A DNA stretch of 64,000 bases from RYN-230 sp963704995. Its GTDB lineage: Bacteria; Actinomycetota; Actinomycetes; Streptosporangiales; Streptosporangiaceae. The translations under genes and the position numbers were made by a program. Where the stretch lies: the NCBI GenBank assembly GCA_963704995.1, contig CAVPIM010000009.1, forward strand, positions 682,001 through 746,000, given 5' to 3'. Below the pieces are notes generated by a model. It made no database searches. It saw only the letters and a program-made list of their open reading frames with translations, and was not told the DNA's origin. Shown here one piece after another: positions 55,928-64,000 of the stretch (positions are counted from its first letter, which is position 1; each line of letters opens with the position of its first letter).

Positions 55928-56742
55928 GCGGCGCGCGGGTAGCGGTGCGCTACTCCAAGTGGGGCGGGGCCGATCACTGGCACTTCGAGGTCGAGCCGCT
56001 CGGCCAGGATCAGTTCGGCTCGTGGTTCTTCGGCCGCAGGGGCCTGACCCAGCAGCGCGGGGCCGAGCCCCCCGTCCTCCTGCCGCGCGACTGCGTGCTG
56101 CTCGTCCCGGCCGCGGGCTGCTGGACCGCGTATTTCAACGCCGAGGACGAGCTGGAGGTTTACGTCGACGTGACCACCCGCCCGGTGCTGGACGGGAGCA
56201 CGGTGACGGCGGTCGACCTGGACCTGGACGTGGTCCGGTACTTCGACGGCCGGGTGGAGATCCTCGACGAGGACGAGTTCGCCGAGCACCAGGTGCAGCT
56301 GGCCTACCCGGCCGAGCTGATCAGGGCGGCCCGGCGGACCTGCGACTGGCTGGTCGGCGCGGTGTCGTCCCGGGCCGAGCCGTTCGGCCTGGCCGGGACG
56401 GCCTGGCTGGCCCGGGCCCGGCAGGGCTCTAAGGTGGCAGGGACAAGGGGAGGACGGATGTCCGTGACACCAGACCCAGCCCACCTGAGCAATCACCACC
56501 GGAACACGCTGCGCAGGATTTTCGAGCATCCGGTCAGCCACAACATCGAGTGGCGGGAGGTCGTGTCGCTGCTCGACGCGATCGGCACCACGGTGGAGCA
56601 GCACGGCGGCAAGCTCGACGTGACGATCGGGACCCAGAAGGAGTTCATCGAGGAACCCCGCGGCAAGGACGTCGACACGCAGACTGTGCTCGACCTGCGC
56701 CGGATGCTCAGCAGCGCCGGCTTCGAGCCGGACCAGGCCTAG
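55924..56742 (+). CDS. DUF402-family protein (open in frame into the next gene)
   Basis: GTG 55924 overlaps the upstream stop. About 175 residues form a DUF402 domain: VRYSKWGGADHWHFEVEPLG, LVPAAGCWTAYFNAEDELEV, YVDVTTRPVLDGSTVTAVDL and DLDLDVVRYFDGRVEILDED. Some relatives hydrolyse nucleoside di/triphosphates. As given the frame runs on through a linker (ARQGSKVAGTRGGR) into the small gene at 56458. A TAA at 56430 in a neighbouring frame suggests that a one-base error removed the natural stop; otherwise it is a fusion. Coupling to the HExxH-family gene suggests a shared function or only shared transcription. Confidence 0.7.
   Translation: MSGARVAVRYSKWGGADHWHFEVEPLGQDQFGSWFFGRRGLTQQRGAEPPVLLPRDCVLLVPAAGCWTAYFNAEDELEVYVDVTTRPVLDGSTVTAVDLDLDVVRYFDGRVEILDEDEFAEHQVQLAYPAELIRAARRTCDWLVGAVSSRAEPFGLAGTAWLARARQGSKVAGTRGGRMSVTPDPAHLSNHHRNTLRRIFEHPVSHNIEWREVVSLLDAIGTTVEQHGGKLDVTIGTQKEFIEEPRGKDVDTQTVLDLRRMLSSAGFEPDQA
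56458..56742 (+). CDS. small HicA-like hypothetical protein
   Basis: 94 residues from ATG 56458 with GGGGAGG upstream. The central part (NTLRRIFEHPVSHNIEWREV, VSLLDAIGTTVEQHGGKLDV) and the end (VDTQTVLDLRRMLSSAGF) look like the small alpha-beta HicA/dsRBD-like proteins that are common and mostly uncharacterised in actinobacteria. No HicB partner is adjacent, so toxin function is not supported. It stops 18 bases before the convergent cyclodeaminase. Confidence 0.7.
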   Translation: MSVTPDPAHLSNHHRNTLRRIFEHPVSHNIEWREVVSLLDAIGTTVEQHGGKLDVTIGTQKEFIEEPRGKDVDTQTVLDLRRMLSSAGFEPDQA

Positions 56743-56760
56743 GCGATACCGGCGGAAGGG

Positions 56761-57387
56761 TCAGCCGCGGATCTGCTCGCGCACCGTGGCGGTGATCTGG
56801 TCCGCCCGGCTGATGACGCCGTCCGCCTTCCCCGTCTCGGCGATCATTTCCAGGCTGGCCCGCTCATCCGAGATCGAGGCCAGGTTGACCTCCACGTTCA
56901 CCCGGGCCGTGGACGCGGCGGCCCGGGCACACTCGGCCGCGGCCGCCACGTCGCTGATGACGTTGCGGTTGCCGATCACGACCAGCGCCTCGGCCAGGTC
57001 GACCACCATCGCGGCCAGGCTGATGACCTGGGCCGGGGGCCAGGCCGCGTTGGCCAGGGCCTGGGCGACAGCCGTGGCCCGGGCGGCCTGCTCCGCTTCC
57101 GTGGACCGGGGCAGCTGGTAGGCGTTGGCCACGGCCAAGAACGCGTCCGCATCCGCATCCGCCAGCCGCAGCGCGATGTTCCGCAGCTCGTCCACCTCGG
57201 TGATGATCCGGCCGATGGTCACCTGGTGCTCGGCGTACTTCTCGCCGGTGGTGTACCGGGCCACCATGCCGAGCAGCGCCGCACCCTGGGCGGCGAGCAG
57301 CGCCGCCGCGGCGCCGCCGCCCGGGGCGGGGACGCGCTCGGCGAGCTGATCCAGGAACTCACCGATGGTCTGGTCAGGGATGGGCAC
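56761..57387 (-). CDS. cyclodeaminase/cyclohydrolase family protein
   Basis: 208 residues. N-terminus IGEFLDQLAERVPAPGGGAA with the PxPGGG motif is diagnostic for formiminotetrahydrofolate cyclodeaminase / methenyl-THF cyclohydrolase (FTCD_C) proteins. The remaining all-helical fold fits (GMVARYTTGEKYAEH). It acts in one-carbon folate metabolism, probably producing methenyl- or 10-formyl-THF. It lies 29 bases downstream of the KimA-like gene and may share its transcript. Confidence 0.85.
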   Translation of the reverse strand: MPIPDQTIGEFLDQLAERVPAPGGGAAAALLAAQGAALLGMVARYTTGEKYAEHQVTIGRIITEVDELRNIALRLADADADAFLAVANAYQLPRSTEAEQAARATAVAQALANAAWPPAQVISLAAMVVDLAEALVVIGNRNVISDVAAAAECARAAASTARVNVEVNLASISDERASLEMIAETGKADGVISRADQITATVREQIRG

Positions 57388-57416
57388 GTGTCCTCCGGGT
57401 CAGGTGGGGGCGGGCT

Positions 57417-59291
57417 CTATGCGGACCGGCTGGCCCCGGCCGGGGCATCGCCAGGTTCCTCGTCCGGCGCGAGATGCCTCAGCCGGAACCGCAGCCGGCA
57501 GACCACCACGTTATCGGTGCCGGTCACGATGGCCCGGTTCAGCACGAAACCGCGCTGGTTGTGCAGGAACCACCGCCACCAGTGCTCGGGCTGGACCTCG
57601 GGGATCACCACCACGACCCGGCGGCGGCTGTCCTCCCGTTCCCGGGCGCGCAGGTAGTCCACGATCGGGGGGCCCAGCGCGCGGTGCACGGTGTGCAACG
57701 TGACCAGCGGCACGTCGGGATCCCACGCCTCCCACTGCGCGCGGAAGCTGGCGTCGGCCTGCACGTCCTCCGCGTCATGGGAGCAAATAGTCACCGCGAC
57801 GACCTCGTCGGCCAGGGACAGGGCCGCGGAGACCGCCTCCCGGGTCAGCCGGGACAGGCCGCGGACCGGCACCACGGCCAGGGACGGCGTCGGCTCCGGC
57901 GGATCTGGCGTCGTCCCGAGCTCGAGCAGCCCGCCGATCTCGGCGTAAGCCCGGTGGATCCGGGTGAGCAGCAGCACCATGGCCGGGATGATCAGGACCA
58001 CCAGCCAGGCACCCTCGGTGAACTTGCTGACCAGCTCGATCGCCAGCGCGACCGTGGTGAGCACCGCGCCCAGCCCGTTGATGAACGCGCGCCCGGCCCA
58101 GCCCGGCCCGTGCTGCTCGTGCCAGTGCTTCACCATGCCGGCCTGGGACAGGGTGAACCCGACGAAGACCCCGATGGCGAACACCGGGATCAGGGCCTGG
58201 GTACTGCCCTTGGCCACGACCAGCAGCACCGCCGCCGCGGCCGCGAGCACGCCCACCCCGTACCGGAAGACCTGCCGCTCGCCCTTGAGCGCGAACAGGT
58301 GCGGCAGGAAGTTGTCCCTGGCCAGCAGGCTGGCCAGGACCGGCAGGCCGCCGAAGGACGTGTTCGCGGCCAGGGCCAGCAGGACGGTCGTGATCAGCTG
58401 GATCGCGTAGAAGGCCACGCCCTTCCCCACGGCGGCCGCCGCCAGCTGGGCCAGGGTCGTCTCGGTCGGCGACGGGGCGACGTGGAACTTGCGGATCAGG
58501 ACCGCGATGCCGATCAGCATCAGGCCGAGGATGACGCCCAGCATCATCTCGGTGTGCTGGGCCCGCCGCGCCCGCGGCTGCTTGAACTCGGGTACCGCGT
58601 TCGCGATCGCTTCCACTCCGGTCAGCGCCGAGCAGCCGGACGCGAACGCCTTGAGCAGCAGCAGGATCCCGACCGACTCGGCCACCTGGGGCAGGTGACC
58701 GGACGGCGCCACCACGGGTTGCGAGCGGACCAGGCCGCCGACGATGACGACGGCGATGGCCAGGATGAACACCAGCGTGGGCACGATGAACAGCCGGGCG
58801 GACTCCGCCACGCCCCACATGTTGGCCGCCGTGATGATGGCGAGCACGCCGAGGCAGAGCCAGACCCGGTCGCCGTACAGGCTCGGGAAGGCGGACGTGA
58901 ACGCCTCGACCCCGGCGGACACCCCGACCGCGGCGTTGAGCACGTAGTCCACGGTGAGTGAGGCCCCGGCCACCAGGCTGGCCTTCTGGCCCAGGTGCCG
59001 CTTGGCCACCGCGTACGCGCCGCCCCCGCCCGGGAAGGCCTCGATAACCTGCCGGTAGGAGATGACCAGCACGGCGAGCAGCACGACGATCGCGATCGTG
59101 ACCGGGAGGGTGTAGGCCAGGCCAGCGGTCCCGGCCGCGGCCAGCACGATGACGATCGCCTCGGGGCCGTAGGCCACCGAGGACAGGGCGTCGAGGGAGA
59201 GCGCGGCCAGCCCTTCCAGGGCCGTCAGCCGGTGCTTGTCGTCCTGGTCCGCCGCCGCGGGCGGGTGCGGCGTGGTGTCACGGACGGTCAT
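57417..59291 (-). CDS. KimA-like APC-superfamily potassium importer
   Basis: 624 residues, 12 helices. The opening LEGLAALSLDALSSVAYGPE and FPGGGGAYAVAKRHLGQKAS are typical of the YdaO/KimA group of the KUP-like APC superfamily. Residues about 470-610 form a cytosolic universal-stress-like domain (PSLAVVPVRGLSRLTREAVS; RRRVVVVIPEVQPEHWWRWF), which in KimA binds the c-di-AMP second messenger. K+ uptake is therefore more likely than amino-acid uptake. The nearby kdp operon supports this. A small membrane protein gene lies 73 bases upstream on the same strand. Confidence 0.8.
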   Translation of the reverse strand: MTVRDTTPHPPAAADQDDKHRLTALEGLAALSLDALSSVAYGPEAIVIVLAAAGTAGLAYTLPVTIAIVVLLAVLVISYRQVIEAFPGGGGAYAVAKRHLGQKASLVAGASLTVDYVLNAAVGVSAGVEAFTSAFPSLYGDRVWLCLGVLAIITAANMWGVAESARLFIVPTLVFILAIAVVIVGGLVRSQPVVAPSGHLPQVAESVGILLLLKAFASGCSALTGVEAIANAVPEFKQPRARRAQHTEMMLGVILGLMLIGIAVLIRKFHVAPSPTETTLAQLAAAAVGKGVAFYAIQLITTVLLALAANTSFGGLPVLASLLARDNFLPHLFALKGERQVFRYGVGVLAAAAAVLLVVAKGSTQALIPVFAIGVFVGFTLSQAGMVKHWHEQHGPGWAGRAFINGLGAVLTTVALAIELVSKFTEGAWLVVLIIPAMVLLLTRIHRAYAEIGGLLELGTTPDPPEPTPSLAVVPVRGLSRLTREAVSAALSLADEVVAVTICSHDAEDVQADASFRAQWEAWDPDVPLVTLHTVHRALGPPIVDYLRAREREDSRRRVVVVIPEVQPEHWWRWFLHNQRGFVLNRAIVTGTDNVVVCRLRFRLRHLAPDEEPGDAPAGASRSA

Positions 59292-59364
59292 GAATGCCCA
59301 TCCTGCCTGGTGGGGCCGACCGCCACGGCCCCGCCCCCGGAACTACCAGGTGACGCTCGGGCAG

Positions 59365-59553
59365 CTAGCCGATGACCAGGAGGGCGACGATGAACAGAAC
59401 CACGGCCACGACCACGACCACGGCCGCGAGGATCGCCACGCGGTTACGCGGAGCACGCATCGACCACGGCGCGGTCTCGGAACCGGAACGCTCGTTCGCG
59501 AAGGCACGGAACTGGGCAGTGCTGGCCGACGGATCATGCTCGGGGTTGGGCAT
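59365..59553 (-). CDS. 62-residue single-pass membrane protein
   Basis: MPNPEHDPSASTAQFRAFAN, a short polar part and one helix (AILAAVVVVVAVVLFIVALL). The DPSASTxxFRAF pattern recurs in short actinobacterial membrane proteins, from memory. It precedes the potassium importer gene on the same strand. Function unknown. Confidence 0.65.
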   Translation of the reverse strand: MPNPEHDPSASTAQFRAFANERSGSETAPWSMRAPRNRVAILAAVVVVVAVVLFIVALLVIG

Positions 59554-59629
59554 GCCCAGACTGTACCGACCCTGACCTGGCCGTGAGCGCCTTTATTAGG
59601 GATTGCGAGAATTTCGTGCCGCGTCTTTG

Positions 59630-60112
59630 CTATCCGCCGGCATTACTGGCCGGCAGGATGTCGGCCCGGCTCACCAGCCGTGAGAGCACGATGACGCTGC
59701 GGGTCCGGTCCACGAAGGGCTCGGCGACGATCCGCTCCACCACCTGCTCGAAGTGCTGCACGTCCGCCGCGCGGATGTGCAGCAGCGCGTCCGCCTCCCC
59801 CGTGATGGTGCAGGCCCCGGTCACCTCGGGATACTTGCTCAGCGCGGCGCCGATGGCGCTGGGCGAGGTGCGCCCGCGGCAGAACAGTTCCACGTACGCC
59901 TCGGTCGTCCAGCCCAGGGCCGACGGATCGACGGTGACCGTGAACCCGGTGATCGCCCCGGACGCGCGCAACCGGTCCACCCGCCGTTTGACCGCGGACG
60001 CGGACAATCCCACCGTGGTCCCGATATCGGCGTAACTGGCCCGGGCGTCCCCGACCAGCACGGCCACGATCCGCTCGTCCAGTTCGTCGAAAGCAGCAGG
60101 TCTTCCCGGCAC
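59630..60112 (-). CDS. Lrp/AsnC-family transcriptional regulator
   Basis: 160 residues from GTG 60112. The N-terminal helix-turn-helix (DELDERIVAVLVGDARASYA, DIGTTVGLSASAVKRRVDRL) is followed by the linker GAITGFTVTVDPSALGW and a RAM ligand-binding domain (GACTITGEADALLHIRAADV). Such proteins respond to amino acids. The target is unknown; an agmatinase-family gene and a permease are nearby. Confidence 0.9.
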   Translation of the reverse strand: MPGRPAAFDELDERIVAVLVGDARASYADIGTTVGLSASAVKRRVDRLRASGAITGFTVTVDPSALGWTTEAYVELFCRGRTSPSAIGAALSKYPEVTGACTITGEADALLHIRAADVQHFEQVVERIVAEPFVDRTRSVIVLSRLVSRADILPASNAGG

Positions 60113-60417
60113 GCCTCGATCCTGCCAGTCCCGGACCCCCGGCGGCCATCCCGGCCGGCCGGGGCCGCGGTCATGCGCCTGCCCGTGGCCGTTCCGCGAT
60201 CTCCGTGCGGTATCCCGCCAAAGCATCCGGTACTGCTTAGTGAATTACACGAACAGTTCCGTTTTCTCCTATTCTACTTCGTTACAGAAGAACGATTACC
60301 TGCTGTTCCGTATTACTCCGGGCAAAATCCCATCAATGGCGCCCGCCATGTGGTGATAATCCGGTAGAAAGACTCACGCCCTGATTACGATCCCCAACTG
60401 GGAGCAAGGGGAACGTG
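60113..60417. other. intergenic region, locally AT-rich
   Basis: 305 bases between divergent genes. The part near 60240-60360 is clearly AT-richer than its surroundings and probably holds promoters in both directions. No gene supported. Confidence 0.45.
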
Positions 60418-61737
60418 ATGAGCATCTGCCCGACGTGCGGGAACCCGGTGCCCGCGACGCTGCGTTGCTGCTCCTGGTGCGCCGGGCCGCTGACGGACGC
60501 CGGATATGCGCCGGAACCCGGATACGCCCCGGAACCCGGGTACCCGGCGGAGCCCGGGTACCTGCCGGCACCCTGCTATCCCCCCGAGGCCTGTTATCCG
60601 CCGGAGTCCATTTACCGGCCGGCCCCGGGATACCTGGCGGAGCCCGGATATCCCGGGGTGCCTGCGTACCCGCCGGCGCCCGGCGGTCAGGAACCCGGCG
60701 GTCAGGAACCCGGCCATCAGGAACCCGGCCATCAGGAGCCCGGTTACTGGCCAGCACCCGGCTACCTCCCGGCGGCCGATGACGAGCCGGCCTCGTACCC
60801 GCCCGGCCCGCCTGAGCCGGGCTGGTACGAGCCTGAGCCGGGCTGGTACGAGGCCGGCCTCTCCGGGGCGGTGCCCGGGGATGACCCCGCCGGGCCGGAA
60901 GTGTTCGGGGACCTGTTCGCCGGCCGGGGCCGGGGGACCGGGTTGTTCCCCGCCCCCCCGGCCCCCGAACCTCAGCCCGGGCGGGATGCGGAGGACACGG
61001 CGTCCCGGCTGGTGTACTCGCCCCCCAGCCGCCGGCGCCCGGGCCGCCGGACCCTTAACCACCGGGCCCTTAACCACCGGGCCCTTAACCACCGGGCCCT
61101 TAACCACCGGCTCCTTAACCACCGGGCCCTGGGCGCCAGCGCCGCACTGGCCGCCGTGGCGCTGCTGGCCGGCGTGATCACCGCCTGGGCCGCGGCCGGC
61201 CCGCACCAGGCCGGGCCCGGGTCCCGCCTGGCCGGCCGCCAGACCACGGCGGCACGCCGGGCCAGTCCCGTCCCGCACGGCCGCGCCCCTTCGTCCCCGC
61301 CCCCCGCCCCCTCCCCGCCAGTCCCGGGCGCGGCCGCGACCGTGGTGACGATGGCGCCCGGGATGAGCCAGGCGCCGGACGCCGCCCAGGTCGACGGCTT
61401 CCTGGTCAGCTACTTCACGGCCATCAACTCCCGCGACTACGAGCAGTACGCACGGTTGCTGGTCCCGGCCCGGCGGGCGCAGCTCACCGCCGCGGACTTC
61501 GCCCGGGGATACGGGAGCACCACCGACACCGGCGCCAGCATCGTCGGGATCTCCTCGACCGGGCCCGGCGTGGCGGTCACGGTCACCTTCACCAGCCAGC
61601 AGCGGGCGGCCCCGGGCGCGGGCCTCACCGGCTGCACGGACTGGGACATCACCTTGTACCTCCGGCGGCAGGGCGGCACGCTGCTGCTCGGCAGCCCGCC
61701 CCGCGCGTACCATGCCTACCACCACACCTGCCCCTGA
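60418..61737 (+). CDS. zinc-ribbon, proline-rich single-pass membrane protein
   Basis: 439 residues from ATG 60418 (AAGGGGA five bases upstream). Residues 2-22 are a zinc ribbon (CPTCGNPVPATLRCCSWC). Residues 28-145 are Pro/Tyr/Glu-rich with YxPEPG-type repeats and a GGQEPG/GHQEPG set. A basic region follows with five LNHRA pentapeptides, then a membrane helix (SAALAAVALLAGVITAWAAA). The extracytoplasmic part ends in an NTF2-like or cystatin-like domain (AAQVDGFLVSYFTAINSRDY; VSIVGISSTGPGVAVTVTF-like) with two Cys. Function unknown; the layout suggests a membrane scaffold or sensor. Confidence 0.7.
   Translation: MSICPTCGNPVPATLRCCSWCAGPLTDAGYAPEPGYAPEPGYPAEPGYLPAPCYPPEACYPPESIYRPAPGYLAEPGYPGVPAYPPAPGGQEPGGQEPGHQEPGHQEPGYWPAPGYLPAADDEPASYPPGPPEPGWYEPEPGWYEAGLSGAVPGDDPAGPEVFGDLFAGRGRGTGLFPAPPAPEPQPGRDAEDTASRLVYSPPSRRRPGRRTLNHRALNHRALNHRALNHRLLNHRALGASAALAAVALLAGVITAWAAAGPHQAGPGSRLAGRQTTAARRASPVPHGRAPSSPPPAPSPPVPGAAATVVTMAPGMSQAPDAAQVDGFLVSYFTAINSRDYEQYARLLVPARRAQLTAADFARGYGSTTDTGASIVGISSTGPGVAVTVTFTSQQRAAPGAGLTGCTDWDITLYLRRQGGTLLLGSPPRAYHAYHHTCP
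61052..61126 (+). repeat. five tandem 15-bp coding repeats (LNHRA)
   Basis: Five consecutive 15-base units of cccttaaccaccggg (the fourth ends ggc; the fifth begins t). Each keeps the frame and encodes LNHRA or LNHRL just before the membrane helix of the zinc-ribbon protein. Near-identity at DNA level shows recent expansion. Confidence 0.95.
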
Positions 61738-61802
61738 AGCGGCCGGCCGTTCTGGTCAGATCAGCGGCTACGGTCACGGCACGGCGACCTGAGGGAGGCG
61801 GC

Positions 61803-62828
61803 ATGGCCCGGCTCGGCAACATGTACGGCCCGGATGCGACGTTCCTCGGCGTCCCGCCGGCGGACCTGGCCGACCCGGGCTCCTGGGCAGGCGCGGACGT
61901 CCTCATCATCGGTGCCCCGTTCGACGGCGGGACCTCGCACCGGCCCGGGGCCCGCTTCGGCCCGCAGGCCATCCGGTTCACCGACTACCTGCCCCACGAC
62001 GGGTCCCGGCCTCATCTCGCCCTGGGCGTCGATCCGCTGGCGGAACTGCGGATCGCTGACGCCGGCGACATCGAGATGCCGTCGGGGGATACCGAGCTGT
62101 CGCTGCGGCGGCTGGAAGAAGCGGTCCAGCGGGCGAGCGAGGCCGGGGCCATCCCGGTCATCCTCGGCGGTGACCACACGATCGCCTTCCCGGACGCGAC
62201 CGGCGTGGCCCGGCACGTGGGGTGGGGACGGCTGTCCGTGATCCACTTCGATGCGCACGCCGACACGGGGGACACCCAGTTCGGGTCGCTGTACGGGCAC
62301 GGCACGCCGATGCGCCGCCTCATCGAGTCCGGCGCGGTGCGCGGCGACCGGTTCCTGCAGATCGGGCTGCGCGGCTACTGGCCCGAGCCGGAGACGCTGG
62401 CCTGGATGGCGGACCAGAACATGCGCAGCTACGAGATGACCGAGGTTGTCACCCGGGGCCTGGACGAGTGCCTGACCGAGGCGTTCGGCATCGCCACCGA
62501 CGAGTGCGACGGGGTCTTCCTGTCCGTGGACGTGGACGTGGTCGATCCGGGCATGGCCCCGGGCACGGGGACGCCCGAGCCGGGCGGGCTGACCGGGCGG
62601 CAGCTGCTGGACGCGGTCCGGCGGATCGCGATGGAGCTGCCGCTGGCCGGGGTGGACGTGGTGGAGGTCGCGCCGCCGTATGACCACGCGGAGATCACCG
62701 CGTTCCTGGCCAGCCGGGTGGTACTCGAAGCCCTGTCCGGGATCGCGTGGCGGCGCCGCCGGGCGGCGGGCGACCCGGGCCGGCCGGCCCGGGATCCGGC
62801 GTCGCCGCTGCTGGAAGGCCGCGGCTGA
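61803..62828 (+). CDS. speB: agmatinase / ureohydrolase family enzyme
   Basis: 341 residues. Binuclear manganese site residues are present: VILGGDHTIAFP, VIHFDAHADTGDTQFG (Asp/His/Asp) and SVDVDVVDPGMAPGTGTPEP. The start region IIGAPFDGGTSHRPGARFGP is typical. It hydrolyses agmatine or a related guanidino compound to putrescine and urea; guanidinobutyrase is the alternative. With arcA elsewhere in the window, arginine-derived compounds may be used by two routes. Confidence 0.88.
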   Translation: MARLGNMYGPDATFLGVPPADLADPGSWAGADVLIIGAPFDGGTSHRPGARFGPQAIRFTDYLPHDGSRPHLALGVDPLAELRIADAGDIEMPSGDTELSLRRLEEAVQRASEAGAIPVILGGDHTIAFPDATGVARHVGWGRLSVIHFDAHADTGDTQFGSLYGHGTPMRRLIESGAVRGDRFLQIGLRGYWPEPETLAWMADQNMRSYEMTEVVTRGLDECLTEAFGIATDECDGVFLSVDVDVVDPGMAPGTGTPEPGGLTGRQLLDAVRRIAMELPLAGVDVVEVAPPYDHAEITAFLASRVVLEALSGIAWRRRRAAGDPGRPARDPASPLLEGRG

Positions 62829-62907
62829 CCATCCCCGGGCCACCTCCGTGCCCCTCGCGGCCGCGCCAGGCGTGGCGCCCCGGGCGCGGGTCACGTACCT
62901 TGACGGC

Positions 62908-64000
62908 GTGGGACCGCTGAACGGCGCCGCGACCAGGCCGCGCCAGCTGCTACAGGCCCTCGGCATCAGGTGGATCGATGCCGGTGCGGCCGCGCTGGTG
63001 GCGCTCCTGGTCGAGCTGAACGTGGTGGTGGGCGGGGGACCGGGCGCGGCCCCGCTCAACGCGGTCGCCTATGTGTTCGGCGCGGCGCTGGCCCTGCCCA
63101 TCCTGGTCCGCCACCGGTGGCCACTCGGCTCGCTGATCGGCTGCGCGGTGCTGCTGATGCTCTACTACAGCCTGGACCGCCGGAACATCTCCCCGGCCCC
63201 GCTGCTCTCGCTGCCGCTGTATGACGCGGCCGTGGCCGGGTACCTGGCCGTGGCCATCGCCATCCCCGCGTTCTACATGACGGTCGGCCTGTTCGTGGTG
63301 GACGTATCCACGCACCAGAGCCTGGTCTCACTGGCCGCGGAGTTCCTGCCCAGCATCGCGGTGCTCGTGCTGGCCATCATGCTGGGTGAGGTGGTCCGCA
63401 GCCGCCGGGCGCTGGCGGCCGAGACCGCCGACCGGTTGCGTCTGGCCAGCGAGGAACGCGAGGCCGAGGCCGGCCGCCGGGTCGCCGAGGAGCGGCTGCG
63501 GATCGCCCGGGAACTGCACGACACGGTGGCGCACAGCATGGCCACCATCACCGTGCAGGCCGGGTCGGCGCTGCACGTGCTCGGGCCCGATGACCAGGCG
63601 GCGGCCCATACGGACAGCTGCGGAGCGCGCTCCTCGCCATCCGGGAGACCAGCAAGGGGGCGCTCACCGAGATGCGGGCCACGCTAGGCCATCTCCGCCA
63701 GGAGACCCCGGACGAGTCAGCCGAGCTGCGCGCGGCCGGACTGGACCGGCTGCCTGCGCTGTGTGAGGCGGTGACGGCCGCGGGCGCTCCCGTCACCCTC
63801 ACCACCGAGGGGCAGCCGCGGCCGCTCCCCCCGGCCGTGGGCCACGCGGCCTACCGGATCCTGCAGGAGTCCCTGACCAACGTGTTGCGGCACGCGGGCG
63901 CGCAGGCCCGGGCCACGGTCAAGCTGGGCTACGAGCCCGGGGCCCTGGCCATCCGGGTGACCGACGACGGCGACGGCCCCGGGCGGCAGCCGGGAACGGG
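62908..64000 (+). CDS. NarL-type two-component sensor histidine kinase, partial at window end (frame change near 63.61 kb)
   Basis: GTG 62908 opens a protein with about five membrane helices (WIDAGAAALVALLVELNVVV; LPSIAVLVLAIMLGEVVRSR). A coiled helix leads to the HisKA_3 dimerisation box LRIARELHDTVAHSMATITV with the phospho-accepting His. The frame then breaks near 63.61 kb; ALLAIRETSKGALTEMRATL and the ATPase part (AYRILQESLTNVLRHAGAQA; RVTDDGDGPG) continue in another frame to the window edge. A LuxR/NarL response regulator would be expected just beyond. Confidence 0.85.

Noticed and set aside
56458..56742. HicAB toxin-antitoxin pair
   Set aside because: The small protein resembles the HicA fold, but no HicB-like antitoxin is adjacent and the catalytic His context is not clear.
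59290..59640. c-di-AMP (ydaO) riboswitch before the KimA-like gene
   Set aside because: The available leader is short and partly occupied by the small membrane protein gene; I could not recognise the conserved structure by eye.

Overview
The window is a high-GC chromosome segment with frequent GTG starts and short-spaced or overlapping genes. It looks like a soil-type actinobacterium: a mycothiol-dependent maleylpyruvate isomerase-like protein, LCP (LytR-CpsA-Psr) proteins, an ECF sigma factor coupled to a membrane protein, and choice-of-anchor-type secreted proteins. A Streptosporangiales-like filamentous lineage is plausible, but I cannot prove it from sequence alone. I saw no rRNA, tRNA, CRISPR array or intact insertion sequence.

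Layout. Positions 1-16 kb are housekeeping and envelope genes: an HtrA-like protease with a YGQPG-rich tail, dapE, arcA, an ECF sigma factor with a membrane beta-propeller, a metallophosphoesterase, a LysR regulator divergent from an aminotransferase, a GT-C-like membrane protein with a lipoprotein propeller, a secreted protein, and an SGNH hydrolase. Positions 16.3-40.6 kb form a large, locally lower-GC exopolysaccharide/surface glycan island. It holds LCP remnants, a Wzc/Wzb pair, enzymes matching the UDP-ManNAc3NAcA route (6-dehydrogenase, 3-oxidoreductase, aminotransferase, N-acetyltransferase, 2-epimerase), and enzymes matching a bacillosamine-like route (4,6-dehydratase, aminotransferase, PglD-like acetyltransferase, PglC-like phosphoglycosyl transferase). 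It also has a flippase-polymerase (Wzx-Wzy) fusion, four GT4 glycosyltransferases, a glucuronyl C5-epimerase-like protein and a secreted beta-helix protein. Three of its proteins are domain fusions. Together they would make activated diamino/uronic sugars, assemble a repeat unit on undecaprenyl phosphate, flip and polymerise it, modify it, and anchor it to the wall.

Positions 40.6-45 kb carry an isomerase-like protein, three secreted wall-type proteins (two from a tandem duplication including the promoter) and a HAD phosphatase. Positions 45.2-54.1 kb are a full Kdp potassium locus: an extra 29-residue protein, kdpF-A-B-C, a KdpE-like regulator, kdpD and a second kdpE. Positions 54.1-56.7 kb hold an unusual HExxH-family peptide-modification enzyme, a DUF402 protein and a small HicA-like protein. 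Positions 56.7-64 kb hold a cyclodeaminase, a KimA-like potassium importer with a small membrane partner, an Lrp regulator, a zinc-ribbon membrane protein, an agmatinase-family enzyme and a NarL-type sensor kinase cut by the window end.

A general caution: about seventeen conserved genes carry single-base frame changes with no other sign of decay, often next to G/C runs. I read this as uncorrected sequencing indels and annotate those genes over their full reconstructed span, giving the approximate break point.
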